Positions 10,796 through 19,215 of a stretch of DNA of 64,000 nucleotides are shown here, piece by piece. The stretch lies in assembly GCA_905221605.1 (NCBI GenBank), contig CAJNDS010002535.1:1-64000 (forward strand), given 5' to 3'. Origin of the DNA: Symbiodinium natans. Lineage: Eukaryota; Sar; Dinophyceae; Suessiales; Symbiodiniaceae. The notes below the pieces were generated by a model. It saw only the letters and a list, made by a program, of their open reading frames with translations. It made no database searches and was not told where the DNA came from. Positions within the stretch are counted from its first letter, which is position 1, and each line of letters begins with the position of its first letter. The position numbers and the translations under genes are program-made.

Positions 10796-11019
10796 AAGTC
10801 TTAAGCCCTAAACCCTTAAAGTTCCCCCGTAAGTTGCAAAGCCCAATGCTACCTAAACCCTAAACCCTAAACCCGAAACCCTAAACCCTAAACCTAAACC
10901 CTAAACCCTGACCCCTAACCCCTATAACCCCTAAACCCTAAACCCTAAGCCCCACCTACTAAGTCACAAGGGCTTCCAAGCAGGAAGCCCCTTAAGTTGC
11001 AAAGCGGGCCCTATGCCAC

Positions 11020-11091
11020 CTTGCCGAGCGCGAGGTCTCTGAGGCCCCGCCAGACGCTTCGGCCGTCAGTGAAATGGTGGTTGACGGTGTC
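11020..11091 (-). CDS. Exon, ParB-like domain, N-terminal part
   Basis: Acceptor GCGGCCAG, frame DTVNHHFTDGRSVWRGLRDL continuing ALGK, donor GGCAAG/GTGGCA. The H-x-x-F-x-DGRSV pattern is the usual partner of DGxxYSxDNRRL. The 9.78-kb exon gives that second half. Confidence 0.6.
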
Positions 11092-11169
11092 CTGGCCGCG
11101 TCATTGTATGGTTTAGGGTTCATAGGGTATAGGGTTTAGGGTTTCGGGTTAGGGTTCAGGGTTGACCAC

Positions 11170-11271
11170 TGTGATTTCAAGAACCCTTTGACTGCCGCAT
11201 CGGCTTCCACAGCATCTGTTAGGGGCCCAAGAGCCTGCGTGTTGCGGATCTCGTTGATGTCCAGCCAGTGC
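11170..11271 (-). CDS. Exon, unknown
   Basis: Acceptor ATGCAAG is provided by the end of a family 3 element. Frame HWLDINEIRNTQALGPLTDA continuing VEADAAVKGFLKS, donor TCACA/GTGGTC. Strong coding composition. Confidence 0.55.
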
Positions 11272-11272
11272 C

Positions 11273-11396
11273 TTGCATTGGGATGTTCCCTTAGGGTTTA
11301 GGGTTTAGGGTTTCTTATGCTAACCGTCCTTGAAGGGACTATACTAGGTGGTAGTAGAATCCCTACTACGAACTGCCAGTATCAGGGGGACCATCC
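11273..11396. mobile_element. Family 3 inverted-repeat element (intron of the 11.17/11.53 exons)
   Basis: The ends TTGGGATGTTCCC and GGGGACCATCCCAA are inverted repeats, with a TTTAGGG insert inside the left arm. The flanks carry TTGCA/TGCAA. On the minus strand it ends GCAAG immediately before an exon. Confidence 0.6.
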
Positions 11397-11528
11397 CAAT
11401 CCTTGCAAGTTGAAACGGGCACGGCCTGCAAGGGTTTTGGGTTTCGGGTTGAGGGTTTCCAGTAGGTTCTTAGGAGTGGATGATCCCTACCTGACAGTTC
11501 ATGAGCTGGTCTTTAAGGGGTGTCATAC

Positions 11529-11671
11529 GTCTGCTTGAAACTGGTCACAGGGACGCGTTTGGGAGAAAAACCTGTGCTCCACAATACAGTCGTTGCCGTC
11601 ATGTGCAGCACCCCGAAAGACTGACGTGACTCTCACAAGGCCAGCCCTGCGCAGCAGATAGCCCGAGATAC
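11529..11671 (-). CDS. Exon, unknown
   Basis: Acceptor TTTCTGTAG, 46 codons starting ISGYLLRRAGLVRVTSVFRG and including DGNDCIVEHRFF, donor GCAGAC/GTATGA. Good splice sites. Function not recognised. Confidence 0.55.
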
Positions 11672-11917
11672 CTACAGAAAGGCCACTGGTTGGCTAGTCC
11701 TACTATAGTACACTAAATACAAGGTGATAAGCAGCCATTCCCCAAGTTACCCTGCTTGCAACCCCGGTTAGAACTACACACTCGTGAATCTCCAAGCAAA
11801 GTAAACCCTAAACCCTTTTGAACCCTAAACCCTGCCCTGGTTCTTCTTAGTTCGGAATGGGCTTTAGGGCCTTTATGTACCCTTTAAAGGATTATAACCC
11901 TAAACCCTAAACCCCAA

Positions 11918-12030
11918 ACCAGTTGGTCCCAAGGTGCTGCCCGATGATGACTTGCTCTGCGCCGCTGGCAGTGTGCTGGGGCCTCGTCTCCTTCGCGCGC
12001 TGCCGAAACCTGTGACCGAGGAAAAGCGTC
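11918..12030. CDS. Exon island, strand unresolved
   Basis: The plus frame reads GPKVLPDDDLLCAAGSVLGP after an AG. The minus strand is open in all three frames. Flanked by CCCTAAA arrays. Neighbours suggest minus, composition suggests plus. Confidence 0.3.
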
Positions 12031-12140
12031 CCTAAACCCTAAACCCTAAACCCTAAACCCTAAACCCTAAACCCTAAACCCTAAACCCTAAACCCTAAAC
12101 CCTAAACCCTAAACCCTAAACCTAAACCCTAAACCCTAAA
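12030..12140 (-). repeat. CCCTAAA array
   Basis: About 15 near-perfect CCCTAAA units. Confidence 0.9.
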
Positions 12141-12245
12141 CAGTAAGCCCTATTTCTTTCAGGCTCAGGGTTACGTACCCTAAAGCCTGAACCCCTTCCC
12201 CCAACCCTAAACCCTAAACCCTAAACCCTTGTTAAGAAGGTGTAT

Positions 12246-12344
12246 CTTCAGATTTTGTCGGCCGAGATGCTGGGCAAGGGCGATGTTGGAAGTCTGGTTG
12301 CCCAGCAGGCCCTTGGGAAACATCATGTGGCCCAGAGAGATGAC
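12246..12344 (-). CDS. Exon, possible RNase III-like segment
   Basis: Follows a family 1 element ending GGCTACCAAG. Frame VISLGHMMFPKGLLGNQTSN continuing IALAQHLGRQNLK. The pattern FPxG-x-LxxxxSNxxLAxxL resembles the region after the first metal-binding helix in RNase III domains. Spliced to the 12.68-kb exon it reads APEVISLGHMMF in frame. The LExLGD active-site motif itself was not found. Confidence 0.45.
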
Positions 12345-12687
12345 CTTGGTAGCCCAATAGCCATCTAAACCCTAAACCCTAAACCCTAAACCCTAAACCC
12401 TAAACCCTAAACCCTAAACCCTAAACCCTAAACCCTAAACCCTAAACCCTAAACCCTAAACTAAACCCTAAACCGCAAACCCTAAACCCTAAACCCTAAA
12501 CCCTGGACCCTTTGAGCAACGGACTTTGAGACTGCCGGCACACATGTAACTCCCTTAAGAACCCTAAACCCTAAACCCTAAACCCTAACCCTAAACCCCA
12601 AACCCTTTTTTGGTTGGTTACTTCAGAACGGAAACCCAGAACCAACAAAAAGGGTAAAGGGTACCACTGGGCTGCCAAGTGACTTCT
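12345..12687 (-). mobile_element. Family 1 introner element with telomere-repeat cargo
   Basis: TIRs CTTGGTAGCCCA and TGGGCTGCCAAG. Flanked by a TGAC duplication on both sides (GTCA on minus). The minus-strand intron can start GTCACTTGG, using the duplicated GTCA as donor, and end CCAAG. The interior holds a CCCTAAA array (12365-12510), then TTTTTTGGTTGG / CCAACAAAAAGGG arms. Removal joins two coding exons in frame. Confidence 0.75.
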
Positions 12688-12733
12688 GGCGCTTCTTCCG
12701 GCTCCGGCCACGCGACCTCAAAGAGCAGGAGGG
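12684..12733 (-). CDS. Exon joining the RNase III-like segment
   Basis: Acceptor TTTAG, formed inside a telomere repeat, then frame GATALLLFEVAWPEPEEAPE. Donor GAA/GTCACTTGG is the start of the family 1 element. Confidence 0.5.
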
Positions 12734-12787
12734 CTGTGGCACCCTAAACCCTAAACCCTAAACCCTAAACCCGAAACCCTAAACCCT

Positions 12788-12838
12788 TGCAACTCAACAG
12801 GTGCTTGCTGCGGTGCCTTATCAAAGCCTCGCGCGCAG
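12788..12838 (-). CDS. Exon, possible start of RNase III-like domain
   Basis: Acceptor GTCGTCAG, frame AREALIRHRSKHLLSCK. The EALxxHRS pattern recalls the RNase III ALTHxS motif. The plus strand is also open. Junctions to its neighbours are not resolved. Confidence 0.35.
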
Positions 12839-12910
12839 CTGACGACCCCAAAACCAAGGCACAAGTGGGATGTCTGCCAGGAAAACACAACCATAAACCC
12901 TTTTTGAAAC

Positions 12911-12948
12911 CGGACTTGATGACTGCCAGCACTGCCTCCTCCGCCGTT
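12911..12948 (-). CDS. Short exon, unknown
   Basis: Acceptor GCTGAAG, frame TAEEAVLAVIKS, donor TCCG/GTTTCA. Too short for identification. Confidence 0.35.
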
Positions 12949-13738
12949 CTTCAGCCGAGGCCCGAAAGCGTCAGCACACGAGAAATGCCCTAAACCCTAA
13001 ACCCTAACCCTAAACCCTAAACCCCAAACCCCAAAGCCCAAACCCGAAACCCTAAACCCTAAAACCGAAAGCAAAGCCCGAAGCCCTAGTCTGGCGCCCG
13101 GCGGCTCCCTGGCTTTCTCGGATGACGCGCTTCGGGACGCAGTTGTGTTCGTCCAACCAGCCTCGTTGGGTGAGGGGAAGGGTTAGGTTTTAGGGTTGAA
13201 ATTAAAACAAGACAACCAGACTGCTACTATTTGCATACATACCGCCACAAAAATGAAAAAAAAAAAAAAACAATCATTCCTATATTGCCCTTACAAGGAA
13301 GAGTCTTAACTTATTGGGGTTAGGAAGCCAGAATGGACTACCCTGGCTCTGCACAGGTTGTCCTGCCCCAGCGCCCTCCCTCGCTCTACCTTTCTTTGTA
13401 TCCTTAGGGGGGGGGGCTTTGAACCGGTTGATACCGGTTGCATGTTGGCGCGAAGTCGGAGCAGTGACTATGGAGGCCGCTTCTGTTCGTTCGGACCCCA
13501 AAAGGTACCTTTGGAGCAGACATGGCTACATTTGCGATGGTGGATGCTGAGAACCTAGAAAGCATAAACCCTGCCAACACCTTAGGGTTTAGGGTTTAGG
13601 GTTTGGGGGCCATGTGAGCAGTATATTAAGGGAAACCTTTAGGGGTACAACCTCAGGGGTACGAGTCTGAATCCCTTGAGCATCCGACTCTCTTGGCAGG
13701 TGGCCTAATGTTTGGGGTTTAGGGTTTAGGGTTGAGAC

Positions 13739-13846
13739 ACTCCAAGAGCGGCCTTTGCAGTGAAGAACCAGCACGCCGACGTAGTGGCAGGCAGCTCGGT
13801 CATTCGGCCGCAGCACCGGCGGGAAGAAGCCCAGGACCTGGCACTG
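13739..13846 (-). CDS. Exon, Cys-containing, unknown
   Basis: Follows a family 2 element whose CTGCAAG end gives the acceptor. Frame CQVLGFFPPVLRPNDRAACH continuing YVGVLVLHCKGRSWS. Possibly part of the Dicer-dimer/PAZ region. Not recognised. Confidence 0.45.
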
Positions 13847-13991
13847 CTTGCAGATTCATAGTACTCATTAACCAAATTTTTAACTGTACTTACAAAATCC
13901 ACTTATAAGCCCCTTAAGTGCCCTTAATGTGGCTATAAGTACAGCCATGAAGGCAGTCAGAATTGGTCCATAAGTACCATGAACCTCCGGG
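13847..13991 (-). mobile_element. Family 2 inverted-repeat element acting as intron
   Basis: TIRs GGTTCATGGTACTTATGGAC and TAGTACTCATTAACC in inverted orientation, with inner CTGTACTTA / TAAGTACAG arms. Exact removal joins WLGP to QCQVLGFF in frame on the minus strand. Confidence 0.7.
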
Positions 13992-14060
13992 TGGCCCCAA
14001 CCACGGAGCTCTGAATGGCGCTTTGCATCTCGGAGCTTCAGTCTCCCAACCCTTCGCATC
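13992..14060 (-). CDS. Exon, unknown
   Basis: Acceptor AGCAAG, frame DAKGWETEAPRCKAPFRAPW ending LGP at the family 2 element. Confidence 0.4.
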
Positions 14061-14184
14061 CTTGCTACCTTACCTTGTGACAGCAACACCTCACACCCTA
14101 AACCTTAAACCCTAAACCCTAAACCCTAAACCCTAAACCCTAAACCCTAAACCCTAAACCCACCAAACGTCACACATGGAAGCC

Positions 14185-14262
14185 ATGCCTCCGCCATGGG
14201 AAGTTTGAGGCCTCCCTGGGGCCCAGGGAGGCGGAGGTGGGAGGCGTCCTGCAGCCTTGCTG
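14185..14262. repeat. GC-rich hairpin
   Basis: GCCTCCCTGG-GGC-CCAGGGAGGC is a 10-bp perfect stem with 3-nt loop, extended by CCTCCGCC / GGCGGAGG outside. It lies between CCCTAAA (left) and TTTAGGG (right) arrays. Confidence 0.7.
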
Positions 14263-14344
14263 GGGTTTAGGGTTTAGAGTTTAGGGTTTAGGGTTTAGGG
14301 TTTAGGGGTTAGGGGTTAGGGTTTAGGGTTTTGGAGTCATTAGG

Positions 14345-14480
14345 GTCGTGACGTGGTCCCTGAATGTAGGCCCTTGAATGGGTGCCCCTTACATACCCCG
14401 TATTAAATATACCCGATCCACCCGACGGACCCACACTCTAAACAAGGTACGGGACCATATTCAGGGACCATGTAGCTACC
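14345..14480. mobile_element. Family 4 element, copy
   Basis: GACGTGGTCCCTGAA near 14350 is inverted against TTCAGGGACCATG near 14460, with a CCCCTTACATACCCC core shared with the 15.29-kb copy. Confidence 0.55.
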
Positions 14481-14646
14481 CTTCGATCGAGGTTCCCCGC
14501 CCGCCATGTGCATGCATACACACTTCTATGTGTAGATAGGATAAACATCTTCAATGCGGGCATGCTTGTATGTAGATGTACAAGTGTATGTGTACTATAT
14601 ATGTTTTTGTGTACATACGTATATATGCAGATAAACAACGCTTAGC

Positions 14647-14735
14647 CTAGCAGCTGCTTGATCTCCACTTTCCCTGATGTTGTGGCCGCCACGTACTCCG
14701 AAAGGATAGAGCTGGCGTTCTTCAGGTTCACCTTT
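14647..14735 (-). CDS. Exon, unknown, helical
   Basis: Acceptor TGCCAG, frame KVNLKNASSILSEYVAATTS continuing GKVEIKQLL, GC donor CTAG/GCTAAG (or stop TAA two codons later). Good composition. Could belong to the Dicer-dimer region. Confidence 0.5.
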
Positions 14736-15151
14736 CTGGCAGAACCCTAAACCCTAAACCCTAAGCCCTAAACCCTAAGCCCTAAACCCTAAACCCTGAA
14801 CCCTAAACCCTAAACCCTGAACCCTGAGTCTTCAGGGTTCCTGGCTTCGGGTGTAAGACTCCCAACAGGGACACTTATGATCATGGTTCGTATTGGGGCT
14901 CGAAGGTGGGTAGAAGGTTAGGATGTAGGACTTTAGGGTTAGAGTTTGGGAGGTGAGGGTTTTCTTTTTCGAGTTTTAGAGCTCTATTTTCTCTCTACTC
15001 TTCGCGTTACCGTGCTTGCACTATCGGCGTTCTCAGTAGCTTCTTTCCTTTCCATCTCTGAAGAATGTCATTCTTGAGGCATCGCTGTCAGTTGTTGTTG
15101 TCCCTAGTTTCTGCTGACTGGTGGCTACGCTCGACGATTCCCATTGCTGAC

Positions 15152-15289
15152 CTCATCAACAGTATCCGAATCACGATGAGCAGCCTTGGCCCGGAACACC
15201 TGACATGGGTACGTTAGAGAAGCGCTGTAAAAATCGACACCTGGCCCAACCGCGCCCTCTGTGAACGAACGCCTCAAAAACTAAGGGTG
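15152..15289 (-). CDS. Exon, possible Dicer-dimer (DUF283-like) part 2
   Basis: Acceptor CCCTTAG at the end of a family 4 element. Continuous frame FLRRSFTEGAVGPGVDFYSA continuing SLTYPCQVFRAKAAHRD, donor GATGAG/GTCAGC or stop TAG at 15125. The hydrophobic-YxCxV pattern resembles the strand of Dicer dimerisation domains. An opposite-strand reading has an in-frame stop. Confidence 0.5.
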
Positions 15290-15424
15290 GTTGCATGGTC
15301 CCGTAGTATGGGCCCTTAAAAAGGGGACCCCTTGCATACCCCTTATGTACCCTGAAACACCCAAGGGCCCACACTTCAGAACCCTTTGAAGAAGGTAAGC
15401 CATATTAAGGGACCATGGAACTAC
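15290..15424 (-). mobile_element. Family 4 introner with canonical GT-AG ends
   Basis: On minus it starts GTAGTTCCATGGTCCC and ends GGGACCATGCAACCACCCTTAG (inverted ends). Inner AAGGGGTATGCAAGGGG. Spliced product reads ILFDLR-FLRRSF with no frame change. Near-duplicate flanks CTAAG and CTTAG look like a diverged target-site duplication. Confidence 0.75.
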
Positions 15425-15487
15425 CCTTAGATCAAAAAGAATGTTGAGGGCTTTAAATCTCATTTTCGGACCACGCACTACTGTACC
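15425..15487 (-). CDS. Exon, possible Dicer-dimer part 1
   Basis: Acceptor GCCCAG, frame GTVVRGPKMRFKALNILFDL. The ALNxLxxF pattern fits the start of DUF283 (A-hydrophobic-LLN-Y-C). Spliced across the family 4 element. Confidence 0.5.
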
Positions 15488-15699
15488 CTGGGCGTTAGAC
15501 ATGCGGCACTTGATATTGAAATGGAAAAGTCGCTACGCCCTGAACCTTGGTAGCAAGTACCCATATTGTAATGAGGACACCCTTTTTGAACGAGGTCTCT
15601 CTCGCCTCCAAGCCTGCACGCCAGCACTTCGCTAATATGGAAACCCTAAACCCTGAACCGTTTCAAAAGCCCTAAACCCCAAACTCCAAACCCTAAACC

Positions 15700-15963
15700 C
15701 TAAACCCTAGACCCTAGACCCTAAACCCTAGACCCTAAACCCTAAACCCTAAACCCTAAACCCTAAACCCTAAACCCTAAACCCTAAACCTACCCGAAGA
15801 CCTCGGCATGGGTCTCAGGGATGACATAGGGATGCAGCCCCGGCAAAACCTTGGCTGAGGTTTGGGGGTTTGGGTTTGGGGGGTTTAGGGTTTAGGGTTT
15901 AGGGTTTAGGGTTTAGGGTTTAGGGTTTAGGGTTTAGGGTTTAGGGTTTAGGGTTTAGGGTTT
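15700..15963. repeat. Converging CCCTAAA and TTTAGGG arrays
   Basis: CCCTAAA units to 15790, about 70 bp of unique sequence, then TTTAGGG units 15885-15963: a head-to-head telomere-repeat inverted pair. Confidence 0.85.
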
Positions 15964-16438
15964 ACCCAGGGGTAGCCTAGGAATGGAGAGGCTGCCCGTT
16001 CTGGTGTAAAGGGGGTTCGAAGAGATCCCACACCTAAAACAAGTACAGGGCCTACTCTGGGTCCGAGGACTACCCTAAAAAAGGTTAACCTTTTCTGTAT
16101 CGTAGGATTCTTCCTAAACAAAAAATGCATAAACGTTACCTCCCTAAGTTTCGCGATCTGAGTTCAGGGGCCAGGGCTTAGGACAAACCTTGGCTGAAGA
16201 GTCGCGGTCATGGCCGGCTTCGTTGGTTTTGGTGTGTCTTGGGCGCTTTAGGGCGTGGTTCGGGTAAGCTATACCGGGTTGGCCTTTAAATCCTTCGAAA
16301 AATAAATAAATAAATATACATGTATCTATATATATATATATATGTTCCCCTTGTAACCCAAAGAGAGAAAATATGAAATCTCGCAAATGCCAAGCTAATA
16401 TACCTTTCGCAGGCCTTTGTGGTGCGATGTTGGCTGGT

Positions 16439-16644
16439 TTCTAGAACTGAAGGTTCACGAGGTATGGCAAAGAGGGTTCTACGTTCAACCCCAAGCCCGA
16501 AACTCTCTGGGTTGGCCCAAGAACACGCCGGTGATTCGGGATGTCGGCCAGCGTTGAAAGGATCTCATCCGGATCATTGGCAACGTCGTACATCAGGTCC
16601 TCCTTGGCGAGCTCTTCCAGCGGGTCGTTCTCAAAGTAGTAAAC
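16439..16644 (-). CDS. Helicase post-motif VI exon
   Basis: Acceptor CACTGAG, frame VYYFENDPLEELAKEDLMYD continuing VANDPDEILSTLADIP. Joined to the motif VI exon it gives GRARAIEAK-VYYFEN, the normal spacing in RIG-I/Dicer helicases. Open to a TAG at 16439, but a donor may lie near 16530. Confidence 0.75.
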
Positions 16645-16847
16645 CTCAGTGGTCCCTAAACCAACCCAAAGCCCCAAACCCTAAACCCTAAACCCTAAAC
16701 CCTAAGCCCTAAGCCCTAAACCCTAAACCCTAAGCAGCCCTAAGACCCAAGCCCTAAACCCTAAACTTTGACAATTCATCCAAGTGATTCTTTTGTTCTT
16801 GCATCAGTACATGGCCCTTGCCGGCTTTCAAGCCCAGGCCAGGCAAC

Positions 16848-16933
16848 CTTGGCTTCTATTGCCCGAGCACGCCCGACGCCTTGAATGTGGCTGCGGGTCG
16901 TGTGGAACCTGCTGAAGCGAACGACGAAAGAAC
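16848..16933 (-). CDS. Helicase motif VI exon
   Basis: Acceptor GAGCCAAG, frame SFVVRFSRFHTTRSHIQGVG, then RARAIEAK, donor GCCAAG/GTTGCC. HIQGVGRAR is the QxxGRxR motif VI (arginine finger for ATP hydrolysis). The junction with the motif V exon reads VAEC-SFVVRF in frame. Confidence 0.85.
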
Positions 16934-17207
16934 CTTGGCTCAATAACCATCGCTCTCAAACTGGGGGCATGAACGTGGGGGGGGGGGGGGTTCGTGTGTA
17001 TAGGGTTTCGGCGCCCACGCTCGCACAAGGCAGGCACGGATTTCAAAAGGGCTTCGGGTTGAAAGGGTTGGTCTGTTCGCCTCCACCTAAACCCTAAACC
17101 CTAAACCCTAAGCTCTAAACCCTAAACCGTAAGCCCGAAACCCTAAACCCTAAACCCTAAACCCTAAACCCTAAACCCTAAACCCTAACCCCAACTAAGG
17201 CCCACAC

Positions 17208-17297
17208 ACTCCGCCACGTCGAGTCCTTCCTCTGCGCATCGCGTCCCGACCAGGAGCTTGCAGGTGCCCTTGGCAAAGTCGTGGAAGGTTGTGTTGC
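17208..17297 (-). CDS. Helicase motif V exon
   Basis: Acceptor GTCTCAG, frame NTTFHDFAKGTCKLLVGTRC then AEEGLDVAEC, donor GAGT/GTGTGG. This is the F-x-x-G-x-x-x-LLVGT...EEGLDV block conserved in Dicer, RIG-I and FANCM helicases. Flanked on the left by CCCTAAA and on the right by TTTAGGG. Confidence 0.85.
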
Positions 17298-17630
17298 CTG
17301 AGACAAGGGTTTCAGGTTTAGGGTTTAGGGTTTAGGGCCAGCAGCACAGGTGCCAGCATCACAGGTGCTTTGAGCTCTCTAACGGTTTCTGATGATTGCG
17401 CTGCTCCTCAACCCGTGGATGGGCAGTTTTCTATATCATGGTCCCTTACCACGTACCCTAAAAAAGAAGTTCGAAAAAACCGAAAAGGAGGCTTCACTTA
17501 CTCCTGTCTGTTGCTCTTAAACCCTAAACCCTAAACCCTAAACCCTAAATCCTAAACCCTAAACCCTAAACCCTGAACCCTAAACCCTAAACCCTAAACC
17601 CTAAACCCCCCTCTTCTTGCTCCAGGATGC

Positions 17631-17716
17631 GCTCCTTCTCAGACATGGCCTTCGTGCCGCACACCGCCGCCGCGGTGATGCCCAGCGAGGTTTGCAGGAG
17701 GTTGGCCAAGGGCAGG
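17631..17716 (-). CDS. Helicase exon between motifs IV and V
   Basis: Acceptor GCCTTAG, frame LPLANLLQTSLGITAAAVCG then TKAMSEKE, GC donor GAGC/GCATCC. With the next exon it reads MSEKER-NTTFHDF, equal to the SxxKQxxxxxxFxxG helicase segment. GC-AG junction in frame. Confidence 0.8.
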
Positions 17717-17905
17717 CTAAGGCAGACCTCTTTTTTTTGGAGGGGGTGGGGGGGGTTAGGGTTTAGGGTTTGGGGTTTGGGGTTTAGGGTTTAGGGTTTG
17801 GGGTTTAGGGTTTAGGGTTTGGGGTTTAGGGTTTAGGGTTTGGGGTTTAGGGTTTAGGGTTTAGGGAGAGGTTGACCAAGGGCAGACTAAGGCAGACCTC
17901 TCTGG
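17697..17905. repeat. Direct duplication of an exon edge
   Basis: GTTGGCCAAGGGCAGGCTAA (17701) recurs as GTTGACCAAGGGCAGACTAA (17871), each followed by GGCAGACCTCT. TTTAGGG/TTTGGGG repeats fill the gap. The second copy is a likely decayed acceptor-region duplicate. Confidence 0.7.
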
Positions 17906-17969
17906 AGACGGTTTGCGTTTTTTTTTTCTTGTTTTTGCTTTTTCTGGGGGGGGGCGGGGGGTGGATACG

Positions 17970-18085
17970 TACATAAGCAGCGTCCAGAAGATGACCCTGA
18001 AATCGAGACCCACATCTGAACGCCTGCAGGTTGGCTGCAGCAACAGATTTCCAAGACTTGCGTTGACAATCGGATGCTGTGTGTC
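17970..18085 (-). CDS. Possible exon, low support
   Basis: Open minus frame containing SVAAANLQAFRCGSRFQGHL with donor GCTTAT/GTACGT. It is not needed to join the flanking helicase exons and may be intronic. Confidence 0.2.
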
Positions 18086-18158
18086 TCAGGTGCGTCCCTA
18101 AACCCTAAACCCTAAACCCGGAACCCTAAACCCGAAAACCCTAAACCCAAAATCCCGC

Positions 18159-18209
18159 GCCTCATTCACGAAGCACATGCCCACAACGTTCTGGTCACGG
18201 GTTGCAAAC
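18159..18209 (-). CDS. Helicase motif IV exon
   Basis: Acceptor GTTACCAAG is the end of a family 1 element. Frame FATRDQNVVGMCFVNEA, donor GAGGC/GCGGGA (GC). FVNEA is the helicase C-terminal FVxxR/A strand. The junction to the next exon reads FVNEA-LPLANLLQ. Confidence 0.8.
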
Positions 18210-18516
18210 CTTGGTAACCCTAAACCCGAAACCCTAAACCCCTTTTCATGGCCGTGGGGCACCAGCGGCATCCCGTGGGCGACGCACCCTAAACCCCTAA
18301 AAACCCTAAAACCACCCCAAAAAGGGACAAGGGTACCACAAGTAGAACCCCAAATAGTACCCTCTACTACTATTGGGTCAAAACCCTAAACCCTAAACCC
18401 TAAACCCTAAACCCTAAACCCTAAACCCTAAACCCTAAACCCTAAACCCTAAACCCTAAACCCTAAACCCCCACCAACAAAAAGGGAAAAGGGCGCCACT
18501 GGGGCTACCAAGATAC
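18210..18516 (-). mobile_element. Family 1 introner inside the helicase
   Basis: TIRs CTTGGTAACCC (18210 side) and GGGGCTACCAAG (18512 side). Flanks GTAT and GTTT (minus) are a diverged 4-bp duplication. The intron starts GTATCTTGG and ends CCAAG. Splicing gives VRKE-FATRDQNV in frame. The interior carries a CCCTAAA array (18380-18470) and a GGGTACCACAAGTAG arm. Confidence 0.8.
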
Positions 18517-18573
18517 TCTTTCCGGACACAGTCGATGAGCGCGTTGGCTTTGTCGGCCACCGGCTTGAAGCTC
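18517..18573 (-). CDS. Helicase exon, start of C-terminal RecA domain
   Basis: Acceptor GCCGAG, frame SFKPVADKANALIDCVRKE, donor GA/GTATCTTGG within the family 1 duplication. This matches the K-x-x-x-L-I-x-x-L-R-K-E helix that precedes motif IV in Dicer and RIG-I. Confidence 0.8.
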
Positions 18574-18960
18574 CTCGGCGGAGGGTTTTGAGGGTTTTTG
18601 CAGGGTTTAGGGTTTCGGGTTTAGGGTTTAGGGTTTAGGGCATGTGTAGTATAGTTGTAAGTATCTGCGGAGTTTTTAGCTAGGCCGTCCTTCCAAACGT
18701 GACACGCAGATGCATTGGCCCCTGAAAGGCAACGGTGCCCAAAGTGTGCCTTGCAAGGTTCAATGAAGGCTTACCCTTAAGCCCTCTCATGGGACTCTGC
18801 CCGGCCAAATAATGGTCTGCATAAATTAGGGTATTGTTGGGGCCTCCCAGTTCTGGGGGTGAAACACAAAACACACACCGGGTTGACAAAGAATCTACCC
18901 TAAACCCTAAACCCCAAACCCTAAACCCAAACCCTCAAACCCAAACCCAAGCCCTAAAAT

Positions 18961-19059
18961 TGTCTGAGCCTGGGGACTGCAGGTGCTGACTTCCTCTCGC
19001 CCTTGCGAGGACCGAAGACAGGCTTGACTTCAGGGCGGCGAGCTGTTCTTGGAGCTCCT
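18961..19059 (-). CDS. Exon, helical
   Basis: Acceptor GTTGCCAG, frame EELQEQLAALKSSLSSVLAR continuing ARGSQHLQSPGS. Probably the helical insert between motifs III and IV of the helicase (inferred from position). Confidence 0.5.
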
Positions 19060-19084
19060 CTGGCAACAACATGAGTCAAGGGAC

Positions 19085-19215
19085 TACAGGACGGGCGCCG
19101 TAAAGGACCTTAGGGGCTACATTGGGCCTACTTAGGTATATAGGAACTATGATATATGTATATATGAATATATCGATATTATAGGGGAATGAGATTAAGG
19201 GTCCCTTCTAGGCGT
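19085..19215. mobile_element. Inverted-repeat element, family 8, copy 1
   Basis: Shares GGACCTTAGGGGCTACATTGG, GCCTACTTAGGTATATAGG and TATAGGGGAATGAGATTAAGG blocks with the element at 54455-54645. The core is TATATATGAATATAT. Confidence 0.55.

Noticed and set aside
15103-15554. Plus-strand gene reading across 15.1-15.55 kb (TIPIADLINSIRI, KKNVEGFKSHF)
   Set aside because: It has an in-frame TAG, while the minus reading is continuous across the same element and fits the helicase gene.
18245-18290. Short frame (VAHGMPLVPHGH) inside the family 1 element
   Set aside because: The flanking helicase exons join perfectly without it.
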